DNA of 61,050 nucleotides. It comes from Cognatilysobacter segetis. GTDB lineage: Bacteria > Pseudomonadota > Gammaproteobacteria > Xanthomonadales > Xanthomonadaceae. Below the pieces are notes generated by a model. The model had not been told where the DNA came from. It saw only the letters and a list, made by a program, of their open reading frames with translations, and made no database searches. The position numbers and the translations under genes are program-made. Location of the stretch: contig NZ_SMRQ01000012.1 of the NCBI RefSeq assembly GCF_004359965.1, positions 1 through 61,050 on the forward strand, written 5' to 3'. Below are positions 42,895 to 52,594 of this stretch, piece by piece (within the stretch, counting starts at the first letter, position 1; every line of letters begins with the position of its first letter).

Positions 42895-45869
42895 ATGCCC
42901 AACGGTGATACCCGTGCATTGCGGCGTCTGGAATTCCTCGCGCGCGCCGGCGAACTGCTCGCCTCCTCGCTGGACTACGAAGCGACGCTGCGCCACGTCG
43001 CGCGGCTCGCGCTGCCCGAGCTCGGCGACATGTGCGTCGTCGACGTCGCGCAGGACGGCGGCCTGCGCCGCGTCGCGACCGAGCACGTGCGCGCCGACCG
43101 CCGAGCGCTGGTCGAGGCACTGGCGCAGGCGAACCCCGATCCGTCGCGTTCGCCCGCGCCCGCCGCGCGCGTGCTGGCCAGCGGCATCACCGAGCGCATC
43201 GACGAAGTCACCGATGCGCTGATCGACGCGAACACCCACAGCGACGAGCATGCGCGGCTCGCGCACGCGCTCGGCGTGCGCTCGTTGCTGATCGTGCCGA
43301 TGCGCGCGCACGACGACGTGGTCGGCGTGATGACGCTGGGCATCACCGAATCGGATCGCCGCTACGGGCCGGACGACCAGGAGCTGGGCGAGGAGATCGC
43401 GCGTCGCGCCGCGCTCGCCGTCGCGAACGCCCGGCTGTACCGCAATGCGCAGCAGGAGATCGCGCGGCGCGAGCAGGCCGAGGCCGCGCTGCGGCTGTCG
43501 GAGCAGCGCTTCCGTGCGATCACCGAGCAATCGCCATTGTCGACCCAGCGCCTCGCGCGCGACGGCCGCACCGTGAGCGTCAACGCGGCCTTCGAACGCC
43601 TGTGGGGCCTCACGCTCGAATCGCTCGGCGACTACAGCGTGCTCACCGATCCGCAACTCGAGGAAAAGGGCATCGCGCCGCTGCTGCGGCAGGCGTTCGC
43701 CGGCACGCCGACCGCGCTGCCGGTGATCGCCTACGACCCGGCCATGTCGGTCCCGGCCGCGAACCACCGCGACGACGCCACGCGCTGGATCAGCGCCTAT
43801 GCGTATCCGGTGCGCGACGACGACGGCACGATCCGTGAAGTCGTGCTGGTGCACGAGGACGTGACCGAATCGCGGCGCGCGGAGCTGAAGCTGCGCGGGA
43901 GCGAGGAGCGGCTCAACCGTGCGCTCGCGGCCGGCGAGCTGGTGGTCTGGGACTGGGATCTGGTCAGCAACCGCATCGAGTGCTCGCAGAACGCGGCGGA
44001 CTTCTTCGGGCTCGACGTCGGGCAATCCGGTGCGTTCCTCGATGCCATCCACCCCGACGACCTGCCGAAGGTGAACGCGGCCGCCGAACGCGCGCTCGCG
44101 ACCGGCATCTTCGAGCGCATGCAGTACCGGCTGGCGTCGGCGACCGGGCGCGGCCGCTGGGTGCAGTCGCGCGGCCACGTCGAGTTCGACGCCGAGCGTC
44201 GGCCCGTGCGCATGCTCGGCGTCACGGTCGACATCACCGAGCGCTTCCACGCCGAGGAGGCGGTGCGCATGCTCGCCGATGCCGGCGAGATCCTGGGCCG
44301 CTCGCTCGACTACGAGGCCACGCTCGACAACCTCGCCCGCGTGGTCGTGCCGCGCGTGGCCGACTGGTTCGCCGTCGACCTGGTGACCGAGGACGGCGCG
44401 CTGCAGCGCGTGGCCGTGCACCATCCGGATGCCGCGCGCGTGGCGATCGCCACCCGCCTGTTCGAGCGCTATCCGCCGCAGCGCGGCAGCGGTGCGTGGA
44501 AGGTGATCGAGACGCGCAACCCGGAATGGGCGGCCGACATCCCGCCGGCGCTCATCCGCGCCAGCGCGGTCGATGCGGAGCAGGCGCGCATGCTCGCCGA
44601 GCTCGAGCTGCGCTCGTACATCATCGTCCCGCTGATCGCGCGCGACACGGTGATCGGCACGCTCACGCTGGTGCAGGCCGAGAGCGGCCGGCGCTACCAG
44701 CAGGCCGACGTCGGGCTGGCCCTCGAGCTCGCGCGCCGCGCCGCCGCCGCGGTCGACAACGCGCGGCTCTATGCGCAGCTGCAGGACGAGCACCGCCGCA
44801 AGGACGAGTTCCTCGCCACGCTCGCGCACGAGCTGCGCAATCCGCTCGCGCCGATCCGCACCGGCCTCGCGCTGCTGCAGGCCGACACCGACCCCGAGCG
44901 CAATGCGCGCACGCGCGGGATCATGGAGCGCCAGCTCGCGCACATGGTGCGGCTGATCGACGACCTGCTCGACCTTTCGCGCGTTACCCGCGGCACCGTG
45001 GAACTGCAGCGGCGGCCGGTCGCGGCGCGCGCGTGGTCGCCGGCGCCGTCGAGGCCAGCGGGCCGCTGCTCGCGGCGGCCGGGCTCGCGCTCGACGTCGA
45101 CGTGCAGGCGCCCGGCGCGCTGCTGGAGGCCGACGACGCACGGCTGGTCCAGGTGCTGACCAACCTGCTCAACAACGCCGCCAAGTTCACCCCGCGCGGC
45201 GGTCGCGTGGCGCTGCGCGCGGCCCTGCACGACGCGCGCCTGCGCATCGAGGTGAGCGACACCGGCATCGGCCTGGCGCCCGCGCAGCTCGATTCGATCT
45301 TCGGCATGTTCGTGCGCGGCGCCGGTGCGGGCATGCACGGCGGCCTCGGCATCGGCCTCACGCTGGCGCGCCGCCTCGTGGAGCTGCACGGCGGCCGCCT
45401 GTGGGCCGAGAGCGACGGCCCGGGGCAGGGCAGCCGCTTCACCGTCGAGTTGCCGCTCGCCGACGCGGGCGCGGTCGCCGCCCCGCGCGCGGTTCCCTCG
45501 GTCGCGCCGTCGGCCGGCCGGCGCGTGCTGGTGGTGGACGACAACGCCGACGCGGCGCGCACGCTGGCCGCGCTGCTCGCGCTCGGCGGGCACGACGTGC
45601 GCACCGCGTTCAGCGGCGGCGAAGCGCTCGCACTGCTCGAGCGCTTCGTGCCCGAGGTGGCGTTCCTCGACATCGGCCTGCCCGGCATGAGCGGCAACGA
45701 ACTCGCGCGGCGCCTGCGCGCCGACCCGCGCAGCGCGGCCGCGCGGCTGGTCGCGGTGACCGGCTGGGGGCGCGACGAGGACCGCGACCGCACGCGCGAA
45801 GCCGGCTTCGATGCTTACCTCACCAAGCCGGTCGATCCGGCGACGGTGATGGCCCTGCTCGCCGGCTGA
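42895..45869 (+). pseudogene. Hybrid sensor histidine kinase (GAF-PAS-PAS-GAF-HisKA-HATPase-REC) interrupted by a frameshift
   Basis: From ATG 42895 the first frame encodes GAF (about 15-185), PAS (about 200-325), PAS (about 335-450), GAF (about 460-625) and HisKA with H645 in ATLAHELRNPL, then leaves the family pattern and stops at 45159. The next frame takes over near 45030: VEASGPLLAAAGL, the ATPase N-box NLLNNAAKF, DTGIGL, GLGIGLTLARRLVELHGG, and a receiver with VVDDNAD, FLDIGLP and LTKPVD. The shift falls in a GC run at 45025-45033. Whole, it would be a cytoplasmic, membrane-free hybrid kinase. As written it lacks a joined ATPase. A single-receiver regulator follows. Confidence 0.8.
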
Positions 45870-45988
45870 GCGGCAGCTGTTCGCCGGCTGAATACCGGCC
45901 GTACGCGCGCCCGCGTTTCACGCGCGCTACGGACGCCGCACGCGAGATTGGCCGCGAACGGCGCCACCCGGCGCTTCGCGGCAGTCCC

Positions 45989-46384
45989 ATGACCTCCGGC
46001 AAAGCCATTCTCATCGTCGAGGACAACCCGGACATCCGGGACATCTTCCGCACGCTGTTCGAGCTGGAAGGCTTCGACGTGCACGTCGCCGAGAACGGGC
46101 AGGACGCGCTGCACCGCCTCGACGACGACCACGTCGAGCCGTGCCTGATCCTGCTCGACCTGTCGATGCCGGTGATGGACGGCTGGACGTTCCTCGACGT
46201 GCTGCATGGCCGCGAGGACGGCGACCGCATCCCGGTGACGGTGCTGAGCGCGAACGTCGACCCGACGCTCTCGCGTGACCTCAAGTCGCGCTATGGCGTG
46301 CGCGTGCTGCGCAAGCCGGCGTCGGTGGAGGCGCTGCTCGGGATCGCCAAGGCCTGCCGCGAGCAGGGCCAGCCGGCGGACTGA
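45989..46384 (+). CDS. Single-domain response regulator (CheY-like)
   Basis: 131 aa, one receiver domain: acidic pair E11/D12, phosphoacceptor D57 in [14 protein letters not shown], Ser in VLSAN and K109 in LRKPAS. There is no output domain. It lies 119 nt after the hybrid kinase on the same strand and is a natural phosphotransfer partner of it, which matters if the kinase is broken. The gene ends 7 nt from a convergent lipoprotein gene. Confidence 0.88.
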   Translation: MTSGKAILIVEDNPDIRDIFRTLFELEGFDVHVAENGQDALHRLDDDHVEPCLILLDLSMPVMDGWTFLDVLHGREDGDRIPVTVLSANVDPTLSRDLKSRYGVRVLRKPASVEALLGIAKACREQGQPAD

Positions 46385-46391
46385 CGCGTCC

Positions 46392-46631
46392 TCAGGGCGC
46401 GGCTGCGTCCCCGGTGGCGGCATCGATCGCCGCGTCCTGCGCCTTCGAGGCCGCGTCGAGCGCGGCCTGCGAGGCGCGCGCCTGCCGCAACGGCGCCTGC
46501 ACCGCCCGCGCGAGGTCGTCGTGCCGCGCCGTGGCCTTCGGTTCGACCGGTTTGTCCTTGTCGGGCATCTCCGGCTTGGAGCAGGCGGCGAGCAGGGCGA
46601 GGACGGCGACGGCGGTGAGCACGCGGATCAT
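46392..46631 (-). CDS. Small lipoprotein of unknown function
   Basis: 79 aa with lipobox LLAACS (Cys at about 17), then a charged and Ala-rich helical tail ([61 protein letters not shown]). GGAG stands 8 nt before the ATG. I do not recognise a family; small envelope lipoproteins of this type are often stress- or surface-related. It is divergent from the SDR gene. Confidence 0.7.
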   Translation of the reverse strand: MIRVLTAVAVLALLAACSKPEMPDKDKPVEPKATARHDDLARAVQAPLRQARASQAALDAASKAQDAAIDAATGDAAAP

Positions 46632-46700
46632 GGGCGGACTCCAGCGGACGAAGGGCCGTCCGTCGACGGCTATCCTACGCGCCACACCGCGGGAGGACGC

Positions 46701-47480
46701 ATGGACGATCGACGCTGGAGACTCGACGGCCGGCTCGCGCTGGTGACCGGCGGAAGCGCCGGCATCGGCCGCGCGATCGCGCACGAACTGCTGGGCTTCG
46801 GCGCCGACGTGATGCTGGCCGCGCGCGATGGCGACGCGCTGGACGCCGCGCGCGCCGAGCTGGCCGACGAGTTCCCCGACCGCCTGGTGATGGCATTCAC
46901 GGCGGACGTCGGCGTCGACGAACAACGCCGCGAGCTGCTCGACTGGGTCGAGGACCAGGGCGAGGGCCAGCTCGACATCCTCGTCAACAACGCGGGCGGC
47001 AACCTCAGCAAGCCGGCCACGGACTACGCCGACGACGAATGGCGGCAGATCTTCGAGGTCAACCTGTTCTCGGCCTTCGAGCTGTCGCGCTACGCGCACC
47101 CGATGCTGGTGCGCCATCCGCAGTCGAGCATCGTGAACGTGGGCAGCGTGTCGGGCCTGACGCACGTGCGCACCGGCGCGCCCTACGGCATGGCGAAGGC
47201 CGCGCTGCACCAGATGACCAAGAACCTCGCGGTCGAATGGGCCGAGGACGGCGTGCGCGTGAACGCGGTGGCGCCCTGGTACATCCGCACGCGGCGGACG
47301 TCGACCAAGCTGGCCGATCCGGACTATCTCGACGACGTGCTGCTGCGCACGCCGCTGGGCCGCGTGGGCGAGCCGGAGGAGGTGGCCGCGGCGGTGGCGT
47401 TCCTGTGCCTGCCCGCGGCGGGTTACATCACCGGCGAATGCATCGCCGTGGACGGCGGCTTCCTGCACTACGGCTTCTGA
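46701..47480 (+). CDS. Short-chain dehydrogenase/reductase (tropinone-reductase-like)
   Basis: 259 aa from the ATG at 46701, preceded by GGGAGG. The Rossmann motif is [11 protein letters not shown], with NNAGGN, catalytic Ser in NVGSVSG, the YxxxK pair in APYGMAKAA, and the late [10 protein letters not shown]. The stretch [15 protein letters not shown] matches the tropinone-reductase-like subgroup of plants and bacteria. It should oxidise or reduce a small alcohol or ketone with NAD(P)(H). The substrate is unknown. A strong bidirectional terminator follows. Confidence 0.9.
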   Translation: MDDRRWRLDGRLALVTGGSAGIGRAIAHELLGFGADVMLAARDGDALDAARAELADEFPDRLVMAFTADVGVDEQRRELLDWVEDQGEGQLDILVNNAGGNLSKPATDYADDEWRQIFEVNLFSAFELSRYAHPMLVRHPQSSIVNVGSVSGLTHVRTGAPYGMAKAALHQMTKNLAVEWAEDGVRVNAVAPWYIRTRRTSTKLADPDYLDDVLLRTPLGRVGEPEEVAAAVAFLCLPAAGYITGECIAVDGGFLHYGF

Positions 47481-47491
47481 CGCCGGACATG

Positions 47492-47518
47492 GAAAAGCGC
47501 CCGCTTGGGGCGCTTTTC
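47492..47518. terminator. Bidirectional terminator
   Basis: GAAAAGCGCCC and GGGCGCTTTTC form a perfect 11-bp stem with a 5-nt loop (GCTTG). A and T runs on both sides allow it to end the SDR gene and the convergent KGG-repeat gene. Confidence 0.88.
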
Positions 47519-47539
47519 ACCGGGTGAAGCATGGAACAG

Positions 47540-47770
47540 TCACTCGTTGCCGCGACCGCCCTCGTTGCCGCCGCGACCGCCCTGGTTGCCCCCGCGGTTG
47601 CCGCCGCCCGAGGCTTCGCCGCCCTTGCGGCCGATCGCGGCCATGTGCTCGCGATCCTGGCTGACCGCCTCGCCGCCCTTGCGGGCGATCTCGCGCTGCT
47701 CACGTGGGTCCATCGCCGCGAAACCGCGGTTGCTGCGGCCTCCGTTGTTGCCGTCGTTGTTGTTCGCCAT
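47540..47770 (-). CDS. KGG-repeat stress-induced protein (YciG/GsiB-like)
   Basis: 76 aa from the ATG at 47770 with AAGGAG 8 nt before it. Two copies of the KGG motif are visible, REIARKGGEAVSQDREHMAAIGRKGGEASGG, flanked by Asn/Gly-rich sequence. Such small hydrophilic proteins are made in general stress and stationary phase, and their action is unclear. The 274 bp upstream, to the divergent penicillin-binding protein gene, hold no other gene. Confidence 0.88.
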   Translation of the reverse strand: MANNNDGNNGGRSNRGFAAMDPREQREIARKGGEAVSQDREHMAAIGRKGGEASGGGNRGGNQGGRGGNEGGRGNE

Positions 47771-48044
47771 GTCCAAGCTCCTTGTCTGCGACGTGGGGTC
47801 GCGTGGGGGGAAAAGGGTCCGGTCTGTCGTCGGGAACGGGGCCGTCGGCATGCCTTCGACCCGATCCGCGATCGATGCTAGGAACGCGGCCGTTAGCAGG
47901 CGGCTTTGGCACGGTGAAAGTGCAACTAACGGGGTTCAGGTCTTTCAGCGATGTCGCGACGTGTGGCGCAGCCGCGCGTGGACCGATTCGCGCTTGCGGG
48001 CGACGCACCTGTCGCGATCACGCGCGCGGTGGTACACCGTCGGC

Positions 48045-50084
48045 ATGCTGAAGATGCCCTTCGACGAGGACGGCGACGCGCCGGCCTCCGATCCGTCCGC
48101 CCCCGCCTCCACCACCGCTCCCATTCCCTTCCTGCAACGCCGGCTCGTGCGTATCGGGCTGGTCGCGCTGGGCGTGCTCGTGCTCCTGCTCGCCTGGGCC
48201 GCGTGGCGGCTCCCGCTCAATCGCGCGCTCGAGCCGCTGCCCGATCCCACGCTCGTGCTCGTCGACCGCAACGGCGTCGACTTCGCGCGCCGCGGCGCGG
48301 TCAAGGAGCCGCCCGTCGACGTGACGACGCTGCCGCCGCACGTGGCGGGCGCGGTGGTCGCGATCGAGGACCGGCGCTTCTACCACCACCTCGGCATCGA
48401 TCCGCGCGGCGTGGCGCGCGCGATGGCGCGCAACTGGCGCGCCGGCGGCGTGAAGCAGGGCGGCTCCACCATCACCCAGCAGCTCGCCAAGACCGCGTTC
48501 CTGGAGCCCGACCGCACGATCCGCCGCAAGATCCGCGAAGCGCTCATCGCCGTATACCTCGAGGCGCGGCTGAGCAAGGACGAGATCCTCTCGCGGTATC
48601 TCAGCTCGATCTATTTCGGCGACGGCGTCTACGGCCTGCGCGGCGCGGCGCATCACTACTTCGGCAAGGAGCCGGAGAAGCTCTCGATCGGCGAGTCGGC
48701 CATGCTGGCCGGCATGATCAAGGCGCCCTCGGCGCTGTCGCCCACCCACGACCGCAAGGCCGCGCTCAAGCGCATGCGGGTGGTGCTCAAGGCGATGGCC
48801 GACGCGGGCGTCATCAGCGAGGGCGAAGCCAAGCGCGTGCGCGACCCGCGCGTGCTGGCCTCGAGCGAGCGCCTGACCGGCGGCACGTGGTTCGCCGACT
48901 GGGTCGCCCCGCAGGCGCGCGAGGCGTTCGACGCCGACTACGGCGAGATCCGCGTGCGGACGACGCTCGACGCCCGCATGCAGAAGCTTGCCCAGCGCCT
49001 GGTGCGGCACTGGCTCGGCGGGGAAGGCCGGCGCGTGGGCGCCACCCAGGCCGCGCTGGTCGCGATGACGCCCAACGGCGAGGTGCTGGCGCTGGTCGGC
49101 GGCCGCGACTACGCCAAGAGCCAGTTCGACCGCGCCACGCAGGCGCGCCGCCAGCCGGGCTCGGCCTTCAAGCTGTTCACCTACTACGCCGCGCTGCGCA
49201 GCGGCGCCACGCCCGACACGCTCATCGACGACGCGCCGCTCAAGCTCGGCACGTGGTCGCCGTCGAATTACGACGGGCGCTACGCCGGCCCGATTCCGCT
49301 GCGCGACGCGTTCGCGCGCTCCAGCAACGTCGCCGCGGTGCGGCTGGCGCAGCAGGTCGGACCCCACTCGGTCGTGCAGGCCGCGCGCGACCTCGGCGTC
49401 GCCAGCCCGCTGGGCACGGATCCGTCCATCGCGCTCGGCACGTACGAAGTCACGCTGCTCGAACTCACCTCGGCCTACGCCGCCTTCGCGCAGGGCGCCG
49501 CGCCGGTGACCCCGCACGGCCTGCCCGGCGCGCCGGTCGGGCCGTCGACGCCGATCGATCCGGACCTGCGCGCGATGATGCTCGACATGCTCTGGCAGGT
49601 CGTCGACCGCGGCACCGGCCGCGCCGCGCGGCTCGGCGACATGCCGGCGTTCGGCAAGACCGGCACCACGCAGGAGCATCGCGATGCCCTGTTCGTGGGC
49701 ATGGCCGGGGACCTGGTCGTGGGCGTGTGGGTCGGCAACGACGACGGCACGCCGATGAAGCGCGTCACCGGCGGCTCGCTGCCCGCGCGCATCTGGCGCG
49801 ACTTCATGAAGGGCGCCGTGCGCATCGCGCCCTCGGCCGGCCCGATGCTGCGTCCGCAGCGCGCGCTGCCGCCACCGGTGGCGATGCCGGACGACTCGAT
49901 GTTCGGCGGCGAGGGCGAGGTGCTGCCCGAGCCGGTCGAGGACGTGAGCGCGCTCCCGCCGGAGGATGCCGACGCGCCGGTGGAGGTGATCGACGTGCCC
50001 ATTCCGGTCGACGCGCCCGAGGACGCGCCGCCTGCGGACGCCCCGCCGCCCGAGCCCGAGCCGGCCGACGAGGACGAGCAGTAA
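48045..50084 (+). CDS. Class A penicillin-binding protein (transglycosylase/transpeptidase)
   Basis: 679 aa. A cytoplasmic tail is followed by a membrane anchor (about 36-53), GT51 with E108 in IEDRRFYHH and GGSTITQQLAKT, then a transpeptidase domain with S373 and K376 in PGSAFK, the SSN motif at 426-428 and KTGTT at 538-542. The C-terminal 90 residues are Pro/Glu/Asp-rich and disordered. It polymerises and crosslinks peptidoglycan in the periplasm. It is shorter than E. coli PBP1A or PBP1B and lacks the PBP1C C-terminal domain. GTACAC 7 nt before the ATG could be a -10. The gene ends in tandem stops TAA TAG. Confidence 0.92.
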   Translation: MLKMPFDEDGDAPASDPSAPASTTAPIPFLQRRLVRIGLVALGVLVLLLAWAAWRLPLNRALEPLPDPTLVLVDRNGVDFARRGAVKEPPVDVTTLPPHVAGAVVAIEDRRFYHHLGIDPRGVARAMARNWRAGGVKQGGSTITQQLAKTAFLEPDRTIRRKIREALIAVYLEARLSKDEILSRYLSSIYFGDGVYGLRGAAHHYFGKEPEKLSIGESAMLAGMIKAPSALSPTHDRKAALKRMRVVLKAMADAGVISEGEAKRVRDPRVLASSERLTGGTWFADWVAPQAREAFDADYGEIRVRTTLDARMQKLAQRLVRHWLGGEGRRVGATQAALVAMTPNGEVLALVGGRDYAKSQFDRATQARRQPGSAFKLFTYYAALRSGATPDTLIDDAPLKLGTWSPSNYDGRYAGPIPLRDAFARSSNVAAVRLAQQVGPHSVVQAARDLGVASPLGTDPSIALGTYEVTLLELTSAYAAFAQGAAPVTPHGLPGAPVGPSTPIDPDLRAMMLDMLWQVVDRGTGRAARLGDMPAFGKTGTTQEHRDALFVGMAGDLVVGVWVGNDDGTPMKRVTGGSLPARIWRDFMKGAVRIAPSAGPMLRPQRALPPPVAMPDDSMFGGEGEVLPEPVEDVSALPPEDADAPVEVIDVPIPVDAPEDAPPADAPPPEPEPADEDEQ

Positions 50085-50103
50085 TAGCCCGCCGGCGCAC
50101 CCG

Positions 50104-50124
50104 CGGGTCGAGGCCGCCGACCCG
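50104..50124. terminator. Possible bidirectional stem-loop between convergent genes
   Basis: CGGGTCG and CGACCCG form a 7-bp stem with a 7-nt loop in the 43-nt gap between the penicillin-binding protein gene and the DUF4124-like gene. No T tract is present. Confidence 0.35.
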
Positions 50125-50127
50125 TGG

Positions 50128-50765
50128 TCAGTGCGCGCAGGCGGTGCCGGCGATCGCCGCGTCCACGCGCGCCAGCTCATCGCGCGCGGCGTCGAATTTT
50201 TCCGGTGCGAACGTCAGCGCCTGCTCGGCGACGCGACGGCGCTCGGCCCAGGCCGCGCAACGCTCGGCTTCCGCCACCTCGGTGCAGCGGTCGCGCACCA
50301 CTTCGCAGGCCTGCGCCGGCGCCGGGCTGCGGCCGTCGAGCCCGACGGCGTCGACCGGCGCGCACCGCGTGCTCTCGGCGTCCTCGCTGTAATAGCGCTG
50401 CGCGTCGGCGGTGAGGCAGGCGTAGAGCATCGGTGGCGGCAGCCGCGCGGTAACGCTCGCGGGCTCGCCGGCCGCGGCCGACGGCGGCACGGGGACGAGG
50501 GCGGGCCCGGCCACCGGCGCGACGGGCGTCGGCGCCGGCGCGAGGGTGGGCGCGCGAGGCGCGACCGGTGCCACGACGGCCGGCGTCGCGACGACGCGCC
50601 GCGCCTGCCGGGTGCCCTTCGGACACTTCGTACCGTTCTGCAGCGTCACCGCGCCGTCGGCGGCACGCAGCGGTAGATCACCAGCGAGCCCGCCGACGCC
50701 GGCCACGCGAGCGCCAGGGCGAGCGCCAGGGCGAGCGCCAGCAGCGCACGCTGCGGGCCGGTCAC
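50128..50765 (-). pseudogene. DUF4124-like secreted protein interrupted by a frameshift
   Basis: A GTG at 50765, overlapping the previous stop (GTGA), starts a signal peptide (ALLALALALALALAWPASAG) and SLVIYRCV, then the frame closes. Restoring one base near 50664 continues it as AADGAVTLQNGTKCPKGTRQARR, the DUF4124 pattern of a Cys-containing beta-hairpin, followed by a Pro/Ala-rich linker and a Cys-rich helical domain (LYACLTADAQRYYSEDAESTRCAP ... CEVVRDRCTEVAEAERCAAW) to 50128. Whole it would be about 212 aa and periplasmic. It is similar in layout to the gene before it. The function is unknown, and the shift may be a sequencing error. Confidence 0.65.
50707..50742 (-). repeat. 12-nt tandem repeat, 3 copies, in a signal peptide
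   Basis: Three consecutive copies of GCGAGCGCCAGG (last base varies) encode the Leu-Ala core of the signal peptide of the DUF4124-like gene at 50128. Each copy adds four residues in frame. Confidence 0.8.
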
Positions 50766-51478
50766 GGGCAGGACTCGCCGAGCTGGGCATCGATGCGACG
50801 CTGCTCGCGCTCGATCGCGTCCCGATCGCCCTGCAGCGCGCTGAACCAGCGACGGTCCAATGCGTCGCGGCGATCGCGCAGCAGCGCGCAGGCTTCGCTG
50901 GCCGGCAGCGGCTCGCAGGCATCGCGCACCCACGTGCCACCGGCGGTCGCGACCGGCACGCCGCCGTAGCCGGGATAGCGCCAGCGCCGCCCGGCGTCCA
51001 CGCGGATGCGCGTGCCGCCGTCGCGATGCTCGACGCGCGCGCCGTAGCCGCCCTCCACCGCCGGCGGCGCGACGCCGACCACCGGGTGGCCGAGCGTCCA
51101 CAGCGGCACCCAGCGCGGATTCCCCTCGGGCGAGCCGCTCGTGTAGCGCTCGCCGTCCGGGGTCACGCATTCGTAGACCGGGCGCGGCGCGGTGCGATAG
51201 ACGACGTGCGTGGGCGGCAGCACCGCCGGGCCGCGATCCCGCGCGCGCGTGGCGACGGCGCGCGACGGCGGCGGGTCGGTCGGGCGGAGCATCGTGCGCA
51301 CGTCCTGGCGTTCGCCCGGCCGGCAGGGCGAGTCGCGCAGCGTGAGGTGGCCGCGCGCGTCGGTGCAGCGGTAGATCGTGACCGGCGGCCCGGCCGACGC
51401 CGCCGGCGACGGGAGCGCCAGCAGTCCGAGCAGGCCGAGCAGGCCGAGCAGCCAGGGCGGGGCGGTCAGGCGCGACAT
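50762..51478 (-). CDS. Secreted DUF4124-like protein
   Basis: 238 aa with a signal peptide (about 1-29, LALPSPAASAG) whose core is LLGLLGLLGLL. After it comes VTIYRCTDARGHLTLRDSPC, the DUF4124 motif, then a Pro/Arg-rich linker. A middle segment VYECVTPDGERYTSGSPEGNPRWVPLW follows, and the C-terminal helix-rich part has four Cys (RDACEPLPASEACALLRDRRDAL ... LGESCP). The function is unknown; it is probably periplasmic. Its TGA overlaps the GTG of the next gene, so the two are a translationally coupled pair of related proteins. Genes upstream on the same strand are tsaC and topA. Confidence 0.75.
   Translation of the reverse strand: MSRLTAPPWLLGLLGLLGLLALPSPAASAGPPVTIYRCTDARGHLTLRDSPCRPGERQDVRTMLRPTDPPPSRAVATRARDRGPAVLPPTHVVYRTAPRPVYECVTPDGERYTSGSPEGNPRWVPLWTLGHPVVGVAPPAVEGGYGARVEHRDGGTRIRVDAGRRWRYPGYGGVPVATAGGTWVRDACEPLPASEACALLRDRRDALDRRWFSALQGDRDAIEREQRRIDAQLGESCP
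51426..51452 (-). repeat. 9-nt tandem repeat, 3 copies, in a signal peptide
   Basis: Three copies of CCGAGCAGG (last base varies) encode the Leu-Leu-Gly repeats in the signal peptide of the DUF4124-like gene at 50762. Copy changes would lengthen or shorten the hydrophobic core by three residues. Confidence 0.75.
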
Positions 51479-51556
51479 GCCGGCATCTTGCGCCCGGCAC
51501 CGGGGACGCGGAAGCCGGCCGGCGGCCCGTGTTCGCGCTGGTTCAGCCCGGCCGCG

Positions 51557-52123
51557 TCAGTCGCGCAGCACGTCGCCGCTGCGGGCGTCGCGGATCGGCG
51601 TGGGCGTCGCGAGGCCGCCGGTCTCGCCTTCGCAGACCCCGTCGACCAGTGCCCGCAACGCGGGCGAGAGTTCGTCGCGCCGGCGCGCCGGCGGCTCGCC
51701 CGTGAGGTTGGCGCTGGTCGAGACGATCGGCCCGCCCAGCCGCGTGCACAGCGCGGCGACCACCGGATGCGCGCTCACCCGCACCGCCACGTCCGCGCGG
51801 CCGCCGGTGATCCACGCGGGCGTCGACGCCTTTGCGGGCACGACCCACGTATGCGGGCCGGGCCAGCCCGCCTCCACGCGTGCGCGCTGCGCCGCATCCA
51901 GCGCGGACCAGTCGACCACGCCGTCGAATTGCGAGGCGCGCGCGCCGACGAGGATCAGCCCCTTCTCGACCGGCCGGCGCTTGATCGCCAGCAGGCGGTG
52001 CACCGCTTCGCCGTCGAACGGAATGCAGCCCAGGCCCCATACGGCCTCGGTCGGGTAGGCCAGCACGCCGCCGCGGATGAGCAGGGCGACCGCGCTCGCG
52101 ATGTTGAGCGTGCCGTCGTTCAC
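51557..52123 (-). CDS. tsaC: Threonylcarbamoyl-AMP synthase TsaC (Sua5/YciO/YrdC family)
   Basis: 188 aa from a GTG at 52123, overlapping the stop of the previous gene (GTGA). YrdC-fold motifs are LIRGGVLAYPTEAVWGLGC, LAIKRRPVEKGLILVG, GPHTWVVPA, VAVRVSAHPV and GGPIVSTSANLTGEPP. It makes threonylcarbamoyl-AMP from threonine, bicarbonate and ATP for the t6A modification of ANN-decoding tRNAs. The short form without a Sua5 C-terminal domain is the proteobacterial TsaC type. It is co-directional with topA. Confidence 0.93.
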   Translation of the reverse strand: MNDGTLNIASAVALLIRGGVLAYPTEAVWGLGCIPFDGEAVHRLLAIKRRPVEKGLILVGARASQFDGVVDWSALDAAQRARVEAGWPGPHTWVVPAKASTPAWITGGRADVAVRVSAHPVVAALCTRLGGPIVSTSANLTGEPPARRRDELSPALRALVDGVCEGETGGLATPTPIRDARSGDVLRD

Positions 52124-52587
52124 GGCGTCGTCGGCCAGTCGAGGTCGTCGCCGTCTTCCCACAGCACGGCCGCGATGCGCCAGCCGTCGCCGGTGCGAAC
52201 GAGGTGCAGCGACTTCACGCCCGCGCCGTCGATGGCGACGCCGTCGCGGCGCCCGCGCTTGCGGTAGCGCGACCGTCGCGTGGCGATGCCGCCCGCGACG
52301 TGCGTCCGCTCGGCGGTTTCCCATTCATGGAAGCCGGTCAGCGTGCCGTCGGCCAGCCACGCCCGACGCGGTGCGAGGAAGGCGTCGAGCGTCAGGGTCG
52401 ACGCCGTGTCGCCGTCGCGCCGCGTGACCGTCGCGCCGGGCAGGAACACGCGATGCGGCGCATCCAGCAGCGGCGACGGCGCGTCGCGGTTGTCGAAAAG
52501 CGCGTAGAACGCGGCGACGAGTGCGTCGATGGCGGCGACGTCGCTGGACGTCGCCGCCGGGTTCAGCGCAGGCGCGGCATCGCGCAT
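52120..52587 (-). CDS. NTF2/SnoaL-like protein
   Basis: 155 aa: AAIDALVAAFYALFDNRDA at the start, a central strand region and a C-terminal SLHLVRTGDGWRIAAVLWEDGDDLDW, the usual order of an NTF2-like cone fold. No signal peptide. Family members bind small molecules or have varied enzymatic roles, and no catalytic residues are evident. It lies between topA (8 nt away) and tsaC (4-nt overlap), so it belongs to their transcript. Confidence 0.75.
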   Translation of the reverse strand: MRDAAPALNPAATSSDVAAIDALVAAFYALFDNRDAPSPLLDAPHRVFLPGATVTRRDGDTASTLTLDAFLAPRRAWLADGTLTGFHEWETAERTHVAGGIATRRSRYRKRGRRDGVAIDGAGVKSLHLVRTGDGWRIAAVLWEDGDDLDWPTTP

Positions 52588-52594
52588 CGGCGCC

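Noticed and set aside
41167-45141. Very long minus-strand open frame opposite sppA and the kinase
   Set aside because: It is the low-complexity, His/Arg/Ala-rich complement of real plus-strand genes, a common effect of GC-rich DNA.
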